Shown one piece after another: positions 16,429 through 25,244 of a stretch of DNA of 64,000 nucleotides (its first letter is position 1; every line of letters starts with the position of its first letter). The notes under the pieces are model-generated. The model saw only the letters and a list, made by a program, of their open reading frames with translations, was not told the origin of the DNA and searched no databases. The position numbers were made by a program, and so were the translations under genes. The stretch is from Lachnotalea glycerini (lineage in GTDB: Bacteria; Bacillota; Clostridia; Lachnospirales; Lachnospiraceae): positions 1 through 64,000 of the forward strand of contig NZ_QICS01000014.1 of assembly GCF_003201285.1 (NCBI RefSeq), written 5' to 3'.

Positions 16429-17124
16429 TTATTGTTCTGATTTCAGATTGAAGCCATAGTCGTTAATCTCATCAACGGCTTGGAATGCAGCTTTAATGTC
16501 TTTGCGATAGATAGCATTCGCAAGTTCCAGATGCTTTGATACGGTAGGAAGCCATATTGAATCATTACCGGATTTAGAATCTTGTTGACGTACAAATCGA
16601 TCTTCACGAATGTTTATAATTATTTGATAAATGGCAGTGTTATTTCCACTTTCGTATAATTTGCTATGAAATCCATGATCGAGTGTGTGGCTGTAAATAT
16701 TTTCCTGTGACAGCTTTACCATTTCAGAAGCGATATCTATTAATTCTTCTTTCTCTTCCTTGGTGGCATGGTTGATTGCATTAAGTATGGCTTGATGCTC
16801 TAAAGTATATTGCAGCTCTTGTATATCCGCCATAGAACAATTGTCTAAACGGATAGAAAGGGTACTTTTCTCACCATAAGGATCCTTAATGAAAACACCG
16901 CGTCCCGTTTTAACATAAATAAGACCTCGATCCTCCAAAATCCGCAGTGCCTCTCTTACAGAATTTCTGCTGGTCTGAAGCATAGCAGACATATCGCGTT
17001 CGGAAGGCAGCTTGTCTCCTGGCTGTAATCTGTTTACCTTTATGTAGCTGTATATTGAATCAGAAATCTTTAGATACAAGGATTTTCTTTCAATTGGCTT
17101 TAAGGATACATTTTTTTCGTTCAT
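16429..17124 (-). CDS. FadR-subfamily GntR transcriptional regulator
   Basis: 231-residue regulator. The N-terminal winged helix is typical (LQPGDKLPSERDMSAML, RNSVREALRILEDRGLI, KTGRGVFI, residues about 35-85). The rest is an FCD effector domain with candidate metal or ligand residues in LDHGFHSKLYESGNN and SKHLELANAIYRKD. GAGGGG precedes the ATG. It is convergent with the lyase/antiporter operon and probably binds the palindrome at 13539. The effector is likely a small carboxylate or amino acid, not determinable here. Confidence 0.85.
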   Translation of the reverse strand: MNEKNVSLKPIERKSLYLKISDSIYSYIKVNRLQPGDKLPSERDMSAMLQTSRNSVREALRILEDRGLIYVKTGRGVFIKDPYGEKSTLSIRLDNCSMADIQELQYTLEHQAILNAINHATKEEKEELIDIASEMVKLSQENIYSHTLDHGFHSKLYESGNNTAIYQIIINIREDRFVRQQDSKSGNDSIWLPTVSKHLELANAIYRKDIKAAFQAVDEINDYGFNLKSEQ

Positions 17125-17153
17125 ACATGGTTTCCCCTCTTAGTTTATCTCAC

Positions 17154-17168
17154 ACATACAACGTATGT
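17154..17168. promoter_or_regulatory. Palindrome upstream of the GntR regulator gene
   Basis: ACATAC, AAC, GTATGT: perfect six-base arms, 30-44 bp upstream of the start codon. It is a candidate autoregulatory or promoter-proximal site. It differs from the palindrome at 13539. Confidence 0.4.
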
Positions 17169-17265
17169 TCTTATATTTTGCAAGTTTTTTTGATAAATGT
17201 CAATCAAATTAAAAGAATTCATGTGAAAATATGAAATATAGATAGGAAAAAAGAGAGTAAAGATG

Positions 17266-17339
17266 GCAACGGTACATTAAAAGAAATAAGGGAATTAAGT
17301 CAGGAAGAATTTAATACACACAAAAAAGATAAGTACGAA
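17266..17339 (+). pseudogene. Possible relic of an Xre-type regulator
   Basis: A short frame reads LKEIRELSQEEF and ends soon after in TAA. It resembles the first helices of Xre helix-turn-helix proteins such as the intact gene at 17994 (TLKEIRMNTGLTQEQF) with a piece missing. Too short for certainty. The rest of 17125-17414 holds the palindrome and a terminator. Confidence 0.25.
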
Positions 17340-17390
17340 TAAAAAAATTAATCAGATTAAGGCCTGTGGATATAATCCATAGACCTTAAT
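17340..17390 (-). terminator. Terminator of the minus-strand Xre regulator
   Basis: ATTAAGGCCTGTGGAT / ATCCATAGACCTTAAT stem (17356-17390) with a T-run on the minus strand at 17340-17347. Confidence 0.75.
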
Positions 17391-17414
17391 GTCCTTTATA
17401 GGCATAAATATTAT

Positions 17415-17834
17415 TTATTGAGATAAAATTTTAATTAATTCAATTTTTTGGTCATTTCTTAAAGCCTTTGCATTTACAGTAATAAACTCGCGTAAATCTT
17501 CAAAGGCAAGTGGTTTTGTCTCAGGATAAGAGGAGGACTCAGCCAACATTTGTATTTTATTGTCCTTATAAATCAGATCGATATTATAATCTTTCTTAAT
17601 CGAATCCAATCTAACGTCCCTTACAAAATTATAATAATTAAATTCATAAATGGAAGCAAGCTTTTGTAAGGCTTCCACTTTTATTTTACGTTCACCACAT
17701 TCATAGCGCTGAAGTGTTTTAGAAGCAATATCAAGCTGAACAGCAACTTCCGCTAAAGTAAGACTTTTCTCCAAACGAACCTCACGCAGCTTTTCTCCAA
17801 TTTCATAATAAAGCTCAAAATCTTTTTCACTCAT
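17415..17834 (-). CDS. Xre-family helix-turn-helix regulator
   Basis: 139-residue DNA-binding protein. The Xre domain spans residues about 10-65 (IGEKLREVRLEKSLTLAEVAVQLD, SKTLQRYECGERKIKVEALQKLASIY). The C-terminal 70 residues have no motif I recognise. The start is the ATG at 17834, eight bases behind AAAAGGAG; a TTG six bases earlier is too close to the ribosome site. It is divergent from a second small Xre gene, with shared repeats between them, so the two may regulate each other. Confidence 0.8.
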   Translation of the reverse strand: MSEKDFELYYEIGEKLREVRLEKSLTLAEVAVQLDIASKTLQRYECGERKIKVEALQKLASIYEFNYYNFVRDVRLDSIKKDYNIDLIYKDNKIQMLAESSSYPETKPLAFEDLREFITVNAKALRNDQKIELIKILSQ

Positions 17835-17907
17835 AATCAATTCTCCTTTTAATATATTCTATTGTAACCTTAAAGTGGACAAAATGCAAATAAAATTTAT
17901 AATGAAT

Positions 17908-17924
17908 GACCGAAAATGGTTGAC
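17908..17924. promoter_or_regulatory. GACC-type repeat between divergent Xre genes, copy 1
   Basis: GACCGAAAATGGTTGAC. Related copies are at 17957-17973 (GACCAATTACGGACAAC) and 18216-18232 (GACCAATAATGGACAAA). Candidate binding sites for the Xre regulators. Confidence 0.4.
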
Positions 17925-17956
17925 TTAAACATTTTACTGTGCTACTATTTGTATAC

Positions 17957-17973
17957 GACCAATTACGGACAAC
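17957..17973. promoter_or_regulatory. GACC-type repeat, copy 2
   Basis: GACCAATTACGGACAAC, 21 bp before the start codon of the small Xre gene. Confidence 0.4.
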
Positions 17974-17993
17974 GAAAAGAAAGGAAAATAACA

Positions 17994-18203
17994 ATGGAAA
18001 ATAATACGCAATTTGCAAAAAGAATGACACTGAAGGAAATAAGAATGAACACTGGATTAACACAGGAACAATTTTCAAAGTTTGTTGAAATACCATATAA
18101 TACATATAAAATGTATGAAAATGATATTTCCAAAATAGAGATAGGAAGATTATTTAAAATATGCAATAGGGTTGGAATACCAGTAGAAGAAGTACAAATA
18201 TAA
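17994..18203 (+). CDS. Small Xre-family regulator
   Basis: 69-residue protein that is almost only a helix-turn-helix: MTLKEIRMNTGLTQEQFSKF, then YNTYKMYENDISKIEIGRL. The start is the ATG at 17994 behind GAAAGGAAA. Its layout resembles phage or plasmid Cro/repressor-like proteins. It is flanked by GACC-type repeats upstream and downstream. Confidence 0.75.
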   Translation: MENNTQFAKRMTLKEIRMNTGLTQEQFSKFVEIPYNTYKMYENDISKIEIGRLFKICNRVGIPVEEVQI

Positions 18204-18215
18204 ATAGAATGACAA

Positions 18216-18232
18216 GACCAATAATGGACAAA
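18216..18232. promoter_or_regulatory. GACC-type repeat, copy 3
   Basis: GACCAATAATGGACAAA, directly behind the small Xre gene and about 85 bp before the next start codon. It differs from copy 2 at three positions. Confidence 0.4.
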
Positions 18233-18318
18233 AAGAAAATGTAAAATCAAATACAATAAAAATATAGCAGAAAAAATAATATTATGCAACAGAATAAGTG
18301 AATAGAGAGGAAAAAATT

Positions 18319-18549
18319 GTGAAACAGTCGGATAAAGAGAAGAAAGAACGAGAAGAAACATTGGATTACTTAAAGATGCTTGAGCTATTAAAATATCAAC
18401 CAATACCCAACCAAAACGATATTAATTTCATTAATCTGGTTACAGACCTATATTCGAAACATGGCCGACTCTACATATCTATTTGTATTTTTCACTACGG
18501 TTTAATGAAAGGAATCAAAAGTGAAAGAGCCAGGAAAAAAAGAAGCTAA
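18319..18549 (+). CDS. Small charged protein of unknown function
   Basis: 76 residues if started at the GTG at 18319, nine bases behind GAGAGG. An alternative GTG at 18298 lacks a ribosome site. The N-terminus is Lys/Glu-rich (KEKKEREETLDYLKMLELL) and likely helical; the C-terminus is basic. No family recognised. It sits behind the small Xre gene and one of the GACC repeats and may be co-regulated with it. Confidence 0.5.
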   Translation: MKQSDKEKKEREETLDYLKMLELLKYQPIPNQNDINFINLVTDLYSKHGRLYISICIFHYGLMKGIKSERARKKRS

Positions 18550-18659
18550 TCAACAAAACGAGATACCCGCCGCTTAAAGGCTTATTGTCAGAGCTGCGGC
18601 GGTGTGGTAATCTTATTATAAAGTATAAAGTTATTTCATAAGGCTAACGTTATATAGAA

Positions 18660-18857
18660 CTATTCATTATCAATATTATTATTGTTATCAGTACTCGAAC
18701 CAGTCTCACAAAGGTCTCTTCTCGCAGCTATAGTTCCCAAAGAATCACCCAGTTGGGAGAACATGGAAGAAAATAGGGATAATTCATCAGTTGTATAGCA
18801 TTTTGATATGGAGCAAGCAATTGCACTGATAAAAGCAACAAGTTCACATTCATCCAT
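18660..18857 (-). CDS. Small protein resembling the DUF6774-type clostridial family
   Basis: 65-residue protein beginning MDECELVAFISAIACSISKCY, followed by LSLFSSMFSQLGDSLGTIAARRDLC and an Asn/Asp-rich tail. The CELVA-FISAIACSI core and SQLGD-TIAARRxLC pattern are what I recall for a small clostridial family of unknown function. The start is the ATG at 18857 behind AGAGGTG. Three or four cysteines suggest metal binding or disulfides. No partner gene is evident. Confidence 0.6.
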   Translation of the reverse strand: MDECELVAFISAIACSISKCYTTDELSLFSSMFSQLGDSLGTIAARRDLCETGSSTDNNNNIDNE

Positions 18858-19139
18858 AATAATCACCTCTAAACAGTATATTCAAAAAGGGTAGTAATAT
18901 TATAAAGAATTTATATAAAGTTTTTTAATGTTTAATAAATTTGTGCTATGATGAAAAAAGTGTTAATCCTTTTTGGCAATGTCGAATATCATATGATAAA
19001 GTCATAATAGAAAGATAAATAATTGAAATAGTGATATTAAAAAATTCTGTTTTATGATAGTATATTGTTAGATTGACAAAAATTAGTGAATAATAAAAGA
19101 TTGAACTAATAATTTAGATGGTGGAAAGGTGAATTAATT

Positions 19140-19252
19140 ATGATAGAACAGCAATATAAAAGAGCGGATAAAGCTGATTTTCTGTAAGTATGATAGCATT
19201 AGTGATGATGCTTATTTTATTGTCAACAGTTTCAATACAACAGGTATAAATG
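19140..19252 (+). pseudogene. Decayed membrane-protein gene fragment
   Basis: GGAAAGGTG precedes an ATG opening MIEQQYKRADKADFL and then a stop. In another frame the sequence continues MIALVMMLILLSTVSIQ, a membrane helix. Together they look like the start of a membrane signalling protein broken by a small indel. A perfect-looking terminator follows at 19310, supporting a former gene. Nothing else is seen in 18867-19371. Confidence 0.3.
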
Positions 19253-19309
19253 TGATGCTAATTATTGAATGGCAGACGATTTGCGAAAATATGCTAACTA
19301 AAAATAAGA

Positions 19310-19349
19310 AGAGCTGTTGTTGGTAAATCTTGCAACAGTTCTTTTTTTT
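19310..19349 (+). terminator. Terminator behind the decayed gene
   Basis: AGAGCTGTTG / CAACAGTTCT stem with one G-T pair, then eight T. It ends about 22 bp before the start codon of the methyltransferase gene. Confidence 0.7.
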
Positions 19350-19371
19350 ATCAGGAAGATATGGAGAAGAT

Positions 19372-20859
19372 ATGATAGAAGAGATACTTAATAATATTGT
19401 AACTAAAAATGATTTAAGACAGAATCTAAGTGAATTGAGAAAAGAAGTTAAGGATAGAGCAAATAAGCTTTCATTGCTTTATAAATTAGGAAATAATTAT
19501 GATGTACTGTTTCAATTGCTGGAACATGAAGATGCAAAGGTTCGAAAAAGTGCTGCATTGCTAATTGGAGAACTTGGCATTGAGGAGGCTCTGGATTTCC
19601 TTTATAATAAGTATATAAAGGAAGATATCTTATTTATTCGAAGCTCTTATATTGTGGCAATGGGGCATTTAAACTGTCAAAGATATATTGAAGCTTTCAA
19701 GGATCAGGTAAAAGAATTATCAAAAATAGAATTGACGCCGGAGAATACAAAGCATGTTTTAGAGGAGCTTAGAGAATTAACGGCCATTATAGTTCAGTGC
19801 GAAGGAATTACAAGTCATAAATTTATTGGTTATAAGGAGCAATTTAATATTATTTTGCTGACGAATCGAAATTACACCAGTGTCACATTAGCTCAACTAG
19901 AGGGAATGAAAGCTAAGGAATTTAATGCGGGAATAATGCTGCAGACAAATCGAATTGAAGAGGTATTGACAATAAGAACTTACCAGGAACTTCTTTTTAG
20001 TATTGCAGGAATGAAAACATGTCCTGCAGATGTGCATGAAGCTGCAAAAACAATAGTAGATTCTAATTTACTGGAATTTTTAACAAACAGTCATATTGGA
20101 AAACTTCCTTTTTACTTTAGAGTAGAAGTAAAAAGCAAGCTTCCGCTTGATAAAAAGAGTGAATTCGCGAAAAAGCTTGCGCTGGAAATTGAACGTTTAT
20201 CAGAGAGAAAGTTTATCAATAATACCTCAAATTATGAATTTGAAATAAGAGTTATTCAAAATAAAGAAGGAAATTATAATCTATTAGTTAAATTATATAC
20301 AATACCAGACGATAGATTTGTATATCGGAAAAATGTAATAGCGAACAGTATAAAGCCTGTCAATGCTGCATTGGTGGTGGAATTGGTCAAGGACTATTTA
20401 AAACCAAATGCCACTGTGCTGGATCCGTTTTGTGGTGTTGGTACCATGCTCATAGAAAGACACAAAAAAGTAAAAGCTAACACGATGTATGGAATTGATA
20501 TTCTGGAAGAAGCAATTGAAGGAGCCCGAATCAATACAGAGGAGGCACATCTGATAGCGCACTACATTAATAAAGACTTTTTTGAATTTACGCATGAATA
20601 TCTATTTGATGAGGTAATTACAAATATGCCTTTTGCAATGTGCAGAATAACAAAAGATGAAATATATGAAATATATGACCGCTTTTTTGTAAAGATTAAG
20701 AAGCACTTGAATGAGAATGCAATCCTCATTCTGTATTCCCACGATAAGGAAACGGTTCATAAGCTGGCAAAGGCAAGGGGGTATTTAATTCTCAACAGCT
20801 ACGAAATATCGATGAAAGAAGGAACGTATGTATTTGTTTTGTCATGCGATATCTGTTAA
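19372..20859 (+). CDS. HEAT-repeat protein with C-terminal RNA-methyltransferase-like domain
   Basis: 495-residue protein. Residues about 40-120 look like HEAT repeats (LLEHEDAKVRKSAALLIGELG, FIRSSYIVAMGHL). Residues about 330-495 form a class I SAM-dependent methyltransferase of the UPF0020/RlmL/Trm14 type: VLDPFCGVGTMLIER for SAM binding and a catalytic motif NMPFAM where NPPY or NPPF is usual. The start is the ATG at 19372 behind GGAGAA; a TTG at 19330 lies inside the terminator stem. RNA is the likely substrate, but the HEAT part could direct it to a protein. Target unknown. Confidence 0.72.
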   Translation: MIEEILNNIVTKNDLRQNLSELRKEVKDRANKLSLLYKLGNNYDVLFQLLEHEDAKVRKSAALLIGELGIEEALDFLYNKYIKEDILFIRSSYIVAMGHLNCQRYIEAFKDQVKELSKIELTPENTKHVLEELRELTAIIVQCEGITSHKFIGYKEQFNIILLTNRNYTSVTLAQLEGMKAKEFNAGIMLQTNRIEEVLTIRTYQELLFSIAGMKTCPADVHEAAKTIVDSNLLEFLTNSHIGKLPFYFRVEVKSKLPLDKKSEFAKKLALEIERLSERKFINNTSNYEFEIRVIQNKEGNYNLLVKLYTIPDDRFVYRKNVIANSIKPVNAALVVELVKDYLKPNATVLDPFCGVGTMLIERHKKVKANTMYGIDILEEAIEGARINTEEAHLIAHYINKDFFEFTHEYLFDEVITNMPFAMCRITKDEIYEIYDRFFVKIKKHLNENAILILYSHDKETVHKLAKARGYLILNSYEISMKEGTYVFVLSCDIC

Positions 20860-20951
20860 TATCCTATTAATACTTTAATCTTTTAAAAATATATGATATG
20901 ATACTATTTATGTAAGTATTTTGTAACAATTCGGTACCCATAATGTATGAT

Positions 20952-21008
20952 GAGATTTGCGAAACAAATCTCTAGTTTAGTAAAGGAAAATGCAGTCTTG
21001 CTGCGTTT
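20952..21008 (+). promoter_or_regulatory. Two consecutive hairpins in the glnS leader
   Basis: GAGATTTG, CGAAA, CAAATCTC at 20952-20972 is a perfect 8-bp stem. AAATGCAG, TCTTG, CTGCGTTT at 20988-21008 is an 8-bp stem with one wobble followed by T-rich sequence. Together they may form an attenuator or the terminator of the upstream gene. No T-box core sequence is present, so this is not a T-box. Confidence 0.4.
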
Positions 21009-21113
21009 TGTATTGTGTAACGGTTACTAGAAAGTACTGAATAGTTACAGTATTTTTGGATATTAATGATTAGTAAATAAATTATTAATATGAAGTGCAC
21101 TAGGAGGAATATT

Positions 21114-22775
21114 ATGGAAGAAATTGCGGTTTCCAAAAATTTTATTGAACAAATAATCGACAAGGATTTAGAAGAAGGGTATTATGATATGGTGCATACT
21201 CGTTTTCCTCCGGAGCCGAATGGATATCTTCATATTGGACATGCTAAATCAATTTTATTGAATTATGGTTTAGCTAAAAAATATAATGGACAATTTAATA
21301 TGAGATTTGATGATACCAATCCAACAAAAGAGAAAACGGAATTTGTAGAATCGATTAAAGAAGATATTATGTGGCTTGGAGCAGATTGGGAAGACAGATT
21401 GTTTTTTGCATCCAACTATTTTGACCAGATGTATGAAGCTGCTGTAAAGTTAATAAAAAAGGGAAAAGCATACGTTTGTGATTTGACAGCAGAACAAATC
21501 AGAGAATTCAGAGGAACTCTTACTGCACCAGGTAAGAACAGCCCATTTAGAAACCGTTCTATAGATGAGAATATGCAATTATTCGAAGATATGAAAAACG
21601 ATAAATTTCAAGATGGTGAAAAGGTGTTGAGAGCTAAGATTGATATGGCTTCGCCCAATATCAATATGCGTGACCCGATTATTTATCGTGTGGCACATAT
21701 GACACATCATAATACTGGGGATAAATGGTGTATCTATCCTATGTATGATTTTGCACATCCAATTGAAGATGCGATAGAAGGAATTACACATTCCATTTGT
21801 ACTTTGGAATTTGAGGATCATAGACCTTTATACGACTGGGTAGTTAGAGAGCTTGAGTATGATAAGCCGCCAAAACAGATTGAATTTGCGAAACTATATT
21901 TGACGAATGTGGTAACTGGAAAAAGGTATATTAAAAAGCTGGTTGAGGATGGGGTTGTAGATGGTTGGGATGATCCAAGACTCGTTTCAATTGCTGCCCT
22001 TAGAAGAAGAGGTTTTACACCTGAATCGATTAAGATGTTTGTTGAACTATGTGGAGTATCAAAGGCAAACAGTTCTGTAGACTATGCAATGCTTGAATAT
22101 TGTGTAAGAGAGGATTTAAAGCTTAAAAAATCAAGAATGATGGCTATTTTAGATCCAATTAAATTAATCATAGACAATTATCCGGATGGCGAAGTCGAAT
22201 ATTTAGATGTCGCCAATAATATGGAAAATGAAGAATTAGGTTCAAGACAAGTACCATTTTGCAAAGAATTGTATATTGAAAGAGATGATTTTATGGAAGA
22301 GCCACCTAAGAAATATTTTAGATTATTTCCGGGTAATGAGGTGCGCTTAATGAATGCTTACTTTGTGAAATGTGAAAGCTTTGTAAAGGACAGTGAAGGG
22401 AAGATTACTGAGGTACATTGTACTTATGATCCTGTGACCAAATGTGGAACGGGCTTTAGCGAAAGAAAGGTAAAAGGTACGATTCATTGGGTGCCAGCAC
22501 CATATGCTCTTAAGTGTGAAGTCCGGTTATATGAAAACATTGTAAATGAAGAAGCAGGAGTTTATAACGAGGATGGAAGTATTAATCTCAACCCAAACTC
22601 ACTTACTGTATTAAGGGAATGTTATTTAGAGCCAAGCTTTGATAAAGCTAAAGCCTATGACAGTTACCAATTTGTAAGAAATGGATTTTTCTGTATTGAT
22701 TCAAAGGACTCAACACCAGAGAAGTTAGTTTTTAATAGAATTGTATCATTAAAGAGTTCGTTTAAGCTTAAATAG
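21114..22775 (+). CDS. glnS: Glutaminyl-tRNA synthetase
   Basis: Charges tRNA-Gln with glutamine; 553 residues, normal for the family. The HIGH motif is HIGH at 40-43 within [16 protein letters not shown]. Other hallmarks are [31 protein letters not shown] and [17 protein letters not shown]. The position of the usual MSKRKL loop reads TGKRYI. The anticodon-binding beta-barrels follow ([17 protein letters not shown]). The ATG at 21114 lies behind CTAGGAGGAA. The presence of GlnRS in a Firmicute suggests the direct charging route beside or instead of GatCAB. Confidence 0.95.
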   Translation: MEEIAVSKNFIEQIIDKDLEEGYYDMVHTRFPPEPNGYLHIGHAKSILLNYGLAKKYNGQFNMRFDDTNPTKEKTEFVESIKEDIMWLGADWEDRLFFASNYFDQMYEAAVKLIKKGKAYVCDLTAEQIREFRGTLTAPGKNSPFRNRSIDENMQLFEDMKNDKFQDGEKVLRAKIDMASPNINMRDPIIYRVAHMTHHNTGDKWCIYPMYDFAHPIEDAIEGITHSICTLEFEDHRPLYDWVVRELEYDKPPKQIEFAKLYLTNVVTGKRYIKKLVEDGVVDGWDDPRLVSIAALRRRGFTPESIKMFVELCGVSKANSSVDYAMLEYCVREDLKLKKSRMMAILDPIKLIIDNYPDGEVEYLDVANNMENEELGSRQVPFCKELYIERDDFMEEPPKKYFRLFPGNEVRLMNAYFVKCESFVKDSEGKITEVHCTYDPVTKCGTGFSERKVKGTIHWVPAPYALKCEVRLYENIVNEEAGVYNEDGSINLNPNSLTVLRECYLEPSFDKAKAYDSYQFVRNGFFCIDSKDSTPEKLVFNRIVSLKSSFKLK

Positions 22776-22790
22776 CAGGGGGTATGACAA

Positions 22791-23636
22791 ATGGCGAATT
22801 TATTATCAGGTTTAGAAAAGTTTGGTTTAGGTAATTTCGAAGATGAGAAGATTTTTGAAGATGAGAAAAAAGCGGAAGCAATTAGTAAGGGTACGGCAGT
22901 AAAAGAAACGGCAGAGGAAGATTTGCTATTTGATAAGACCTATCAGTGTCCTGTATGTGATAAGGAATTTAAATCAAAGACGGTACGAACTGGTAAGGCA
23001 AAGTTACTTGGTACTGATATTGATTTAAGAGCAAAGTATCAGGGAATTGATCCGCTTAAGTACGACATTGTGTCTTGCCCAAAATGCGGTTATACTACTG
23101 TAACCAGGTATTTTAATTTAATTACCAGTCCGCAAGCCAGCTTAATAAGAGAAAAAATCAGCAGGAATTATAAGGCTTCTGTGAACAATGAATCCACGAT
23201 ATCTTATGAAGCAGCAATTGAATCACATAAGTTAGCGTTGGTAAACGCAATTGTGAAAAAATGCAGAGTAAGTGAAAAAGCATACATATGCTTGAAAATT
23301 GCATGGCTGATTCGAGGACAGAGAGAAGATTTGGACGAGACTGCAAATGATTATAAGGATTTAGTAACTAAGTCGGAGACAGAAGAGTTGGAGTTTATTA
23401 AAAATGCATACGAAGGCTTTAGTGCAGCAGTTGCGAAAGAAGAATTTCCAATGTGTGGTATGGATGAATCAACGATGGACTATTTGCTTGCCGCTTTGGC
23501 TTGTCAGTGCAAGCAATATGATATGGCTTCCAGATTGGTATCTAATGTAATTACTTCCAGAGTGGCAAAGAATAATTTGAAAGAAAAGGCTCGTGAACTA
23601 AAGACAGTTATTTTGCAAGAAAGAAAAGAAAATTAA
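22791..23636 (+). CDS. DUF2225 family zinc-ribbon protein
   Basis: 281-residue cytoplasmic protein. Two Cys pairs, YQCPVCDKEF and VSCPKCGYTT, enclose about 50 residues and form the metal site typical of DUF2225. The remaining 170 residues are helical and TPR-like (LALVNAIVKKCRVSEKAYICLKIAWL). The start is 15 bp after glnS, with a GGGGG ribosome site, so the two are probably co-transcribed. Function in the family is unknown. Confidence 0.82.
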   Translation: MANLLSGLEKFGLGNFEDEKIFEDEKKAEAISKGTAVKETAEEDLLFDKTYQCPVCDKEFKSKTVRTGKAKLLGTDIDLRAKYQGIDPLKYDIVSCPKCGYTTVTRYFNLITSPQASLIREKISRNYKASVNNESTISYEAAIESHKLALVNAIVKKCRVSEKAYICLKIAWLIRGQREDLDETANDYKDLVTKSETEELEFIKNAYEGFSAAVAKEEFPMCGMDESTMDYLLAALACQCKQYDMASRLVSNVITSRVAKNNLKEKARELKTVILQERKEN

Positions 23637-23681
23637 TAACAAAGACCTTTTATAAGGGTTTGTGTATATCAACGTATTATA

Positions 23682-23710
23682 TTATGGAAAGCAGATTATG
23701 CTTTCCATAA
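23682..23710. terminator. Perfect hairpin behind the DUF2225 gene
   Basis: TTATGGAAAGCA, GATTA, TGCTTTCCATAA: a 12-bp perfect stem with AT-rich flanks but no clear T-run. Confidence 0.55.
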
Positions 23711-23756
23711 ATTATATTTAAGGCATATAAGAAGAACTATAGGAGCAGGTGAGTGA

Positions 23757-25154
23757 ATGTATGAATTGATGATAGAACTGGATTCGAATGGTAAGAAGCC
23801 TTTGTATGAACAAATCTATGAATATATTAAAAGAGAAATACAAGAGGGAAAATTACCCTTTCATAATAAGCTTCCCTCTACCAGAATTCTTGCTAAGAAC
23901 CTGCAAATTAGCCGGAGTACGGTAGATTTAGCGTATGAGCAATTGGTTTCGGAAGGTTATATTTTGCCAGTTGCCTGCAAGGGCTATTATGTATGTCAGA
24001 TTGAAGGCTTGTATCATATTAATAAAACGAAAGAAATGAACGCCTACGATATTGAGAAAAAGCAAGAAAATATCCAGTATGATTTTACACCAAATGGAAT
24101 TGATACAGAGAATTTTCCATATAGCATATGGAGAAAAATCATGAAAAATACGTTGATGGAGGATAACAGAGAATTATTTCAATTAGGTTTTCCTTTGGGA
24201 GAGCCTAATTTAAGAGCAACGATTAGCACTTATCTTCATCAGGCCAGAGGAGTGAACTGTTCTCCGAGTCAAATTATTCTTGGTGCTGGAAATGACTATT
24301 TGTTAATGATTTTAAGTCAGATTATTGGAACCAACCATATCATAGCTATGGAAGATCCAACCTATAAACAAGCCTATAAGACCTTTTGTAACCTGAAAAT
24401 CAGGGTCAATTGTATTGGACTTGATAAGGACGGAATGAATGTAGAACAGCTTGAGGCTACCGACTCCAATATTGCCTATGTTATGCCTTCTCATCAATTT
24501 CCACTTGGTATTATCATGCCCATAAAGCGCAGAATGGAACTACTAAATTGGGCATCGAAGAGAGAGAACCGCTATATCATAGAGGATGATTATGACAGTG
24601 AATTTCGTTATATCGGAAAGCCTATTCCAAGTTTGCAAGGCTATGACGTCAATGATAAGGTAATCTATATGGGAACTTTTTCTAAATCAATTGCTCCTGC
24701 AATTCGAGTTAGTTATATGGTACTTCCTCAAAATCTAATAAAAGACTATTACCAAAAGGGATTCTATGCATCTACCGTATCCAAAATTGACCAGACAATA
24801 TTAAATACGTTTATTAACCAGGGTTATTATGAAAGGCATTTAAATAAGATGAGAGCCACTTACAAAAATAAACATGACATATTATTGAATGAATTAAAGA
24901 GAATAAAAAACATAATAAGCATCACAGGGGAGAATGCAGGCGTGCATGTATTGGCTAATTTTCCAAAGGAAGTGAAAGAAAGTCTGTTGATTGAAAAGGC
25001 AAAGCAACAAAATGTTGGAGTATATGGCTTATCTGACTATTATATTAAAGATGATAGGCATGAAAATACAACGATCCTATTAGGTTATGCCAGTCTGGCA
25101 GAAAAGGATATAAAAGAAGCGGTAGACAGACTCAGAAATGCATGGGAATTTTAG
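23757..25154 (+). CDS. MocR-type regulator (GntR helix-turn-helix fused to aminotransferase domain)
   Basis: 465-residue PLP-binding transcription regulator. Residues 12-75 are a GntR winged helix (KKPLYEQIYEYIKREIQEG, NKLPSTRILAKNLQISRSTV). Residues about 105-465 are a class I aminotransferase fold with the PLP lysine in MGTFSKSIAPAIR and the aspartate in YIIEDDYDSEFRYIG. Relatives such as PdxR and GabR control vitamin B6 or GABA genes. No pdx or gab gene is adjacent, so the regulon is unknown. It reads away from a bidirectional terminator at 25166. Confidence 0.88.
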   Translation: MYELMIELDSNGKKPLYEQIYEYIKREIQEGKLPFHNKLPSTRILAKNLQISRSTVDLAYEQLVSEGYILPVACKGYYVCQIEGLYHINKTKEMNAYDIEKKQENIQYDFTPNGIDTENFPYSIWRKIMKNTLMEDNRELFQLGFPLGEPNLRATISTYLHQARGVNCSPSQIILGAGNDYLLMILSQIIGTNHIIAMEDPTYKQAYKTFCNLKIRVNCIGLDKDGMNVEQLEATDSNIAYVMPSHQFPLGIIMPIKRRMELLNWASKRENRYIIEDDYDSEFRYIGKPIPSLQGYDVNDKVIYMGTFSKSIAPAIRVSYMVLPQNLIKDYYQKGFYASTVSKIDQTILNTFINQGYYERHLNKMRATYKNKHDILLNELKRIKNIISITGENAGVHVLANFPKEVKESLLIEKAKQQNVGVYGLSDYYIKDDRHENTTILLGYASLAEKDIKEAVDRLRNAWEF

Positions 25155-25165
25155 TAAGAGAAGAT

Positions 25166-25217
25166 AAGGAGTTAAATACTGTAGTTTACTAACATCAGTA
25201 TTTTAGCTCCTTTGTTT
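25166..25217. terminator. Bidirectional terminator
   Basis: GGAGTTAAATACTG / CAGTATTTTAGCTCC stem, TTTGTTT after it on the plus strand and A/T-rich on the other side. It separates the convergent MocR and acidic-protein genes. Confidence 0.75.
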
Positions 25218-25244
25218 ATGAAGCGTGTAAAGAGGAATATACCT

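Noticed and set aside
20880-21113. T-box leader for glnS
   Set aside because: The antiterminator core (GGTGGTACCGCG type) is absent, and there is no stem I motif.
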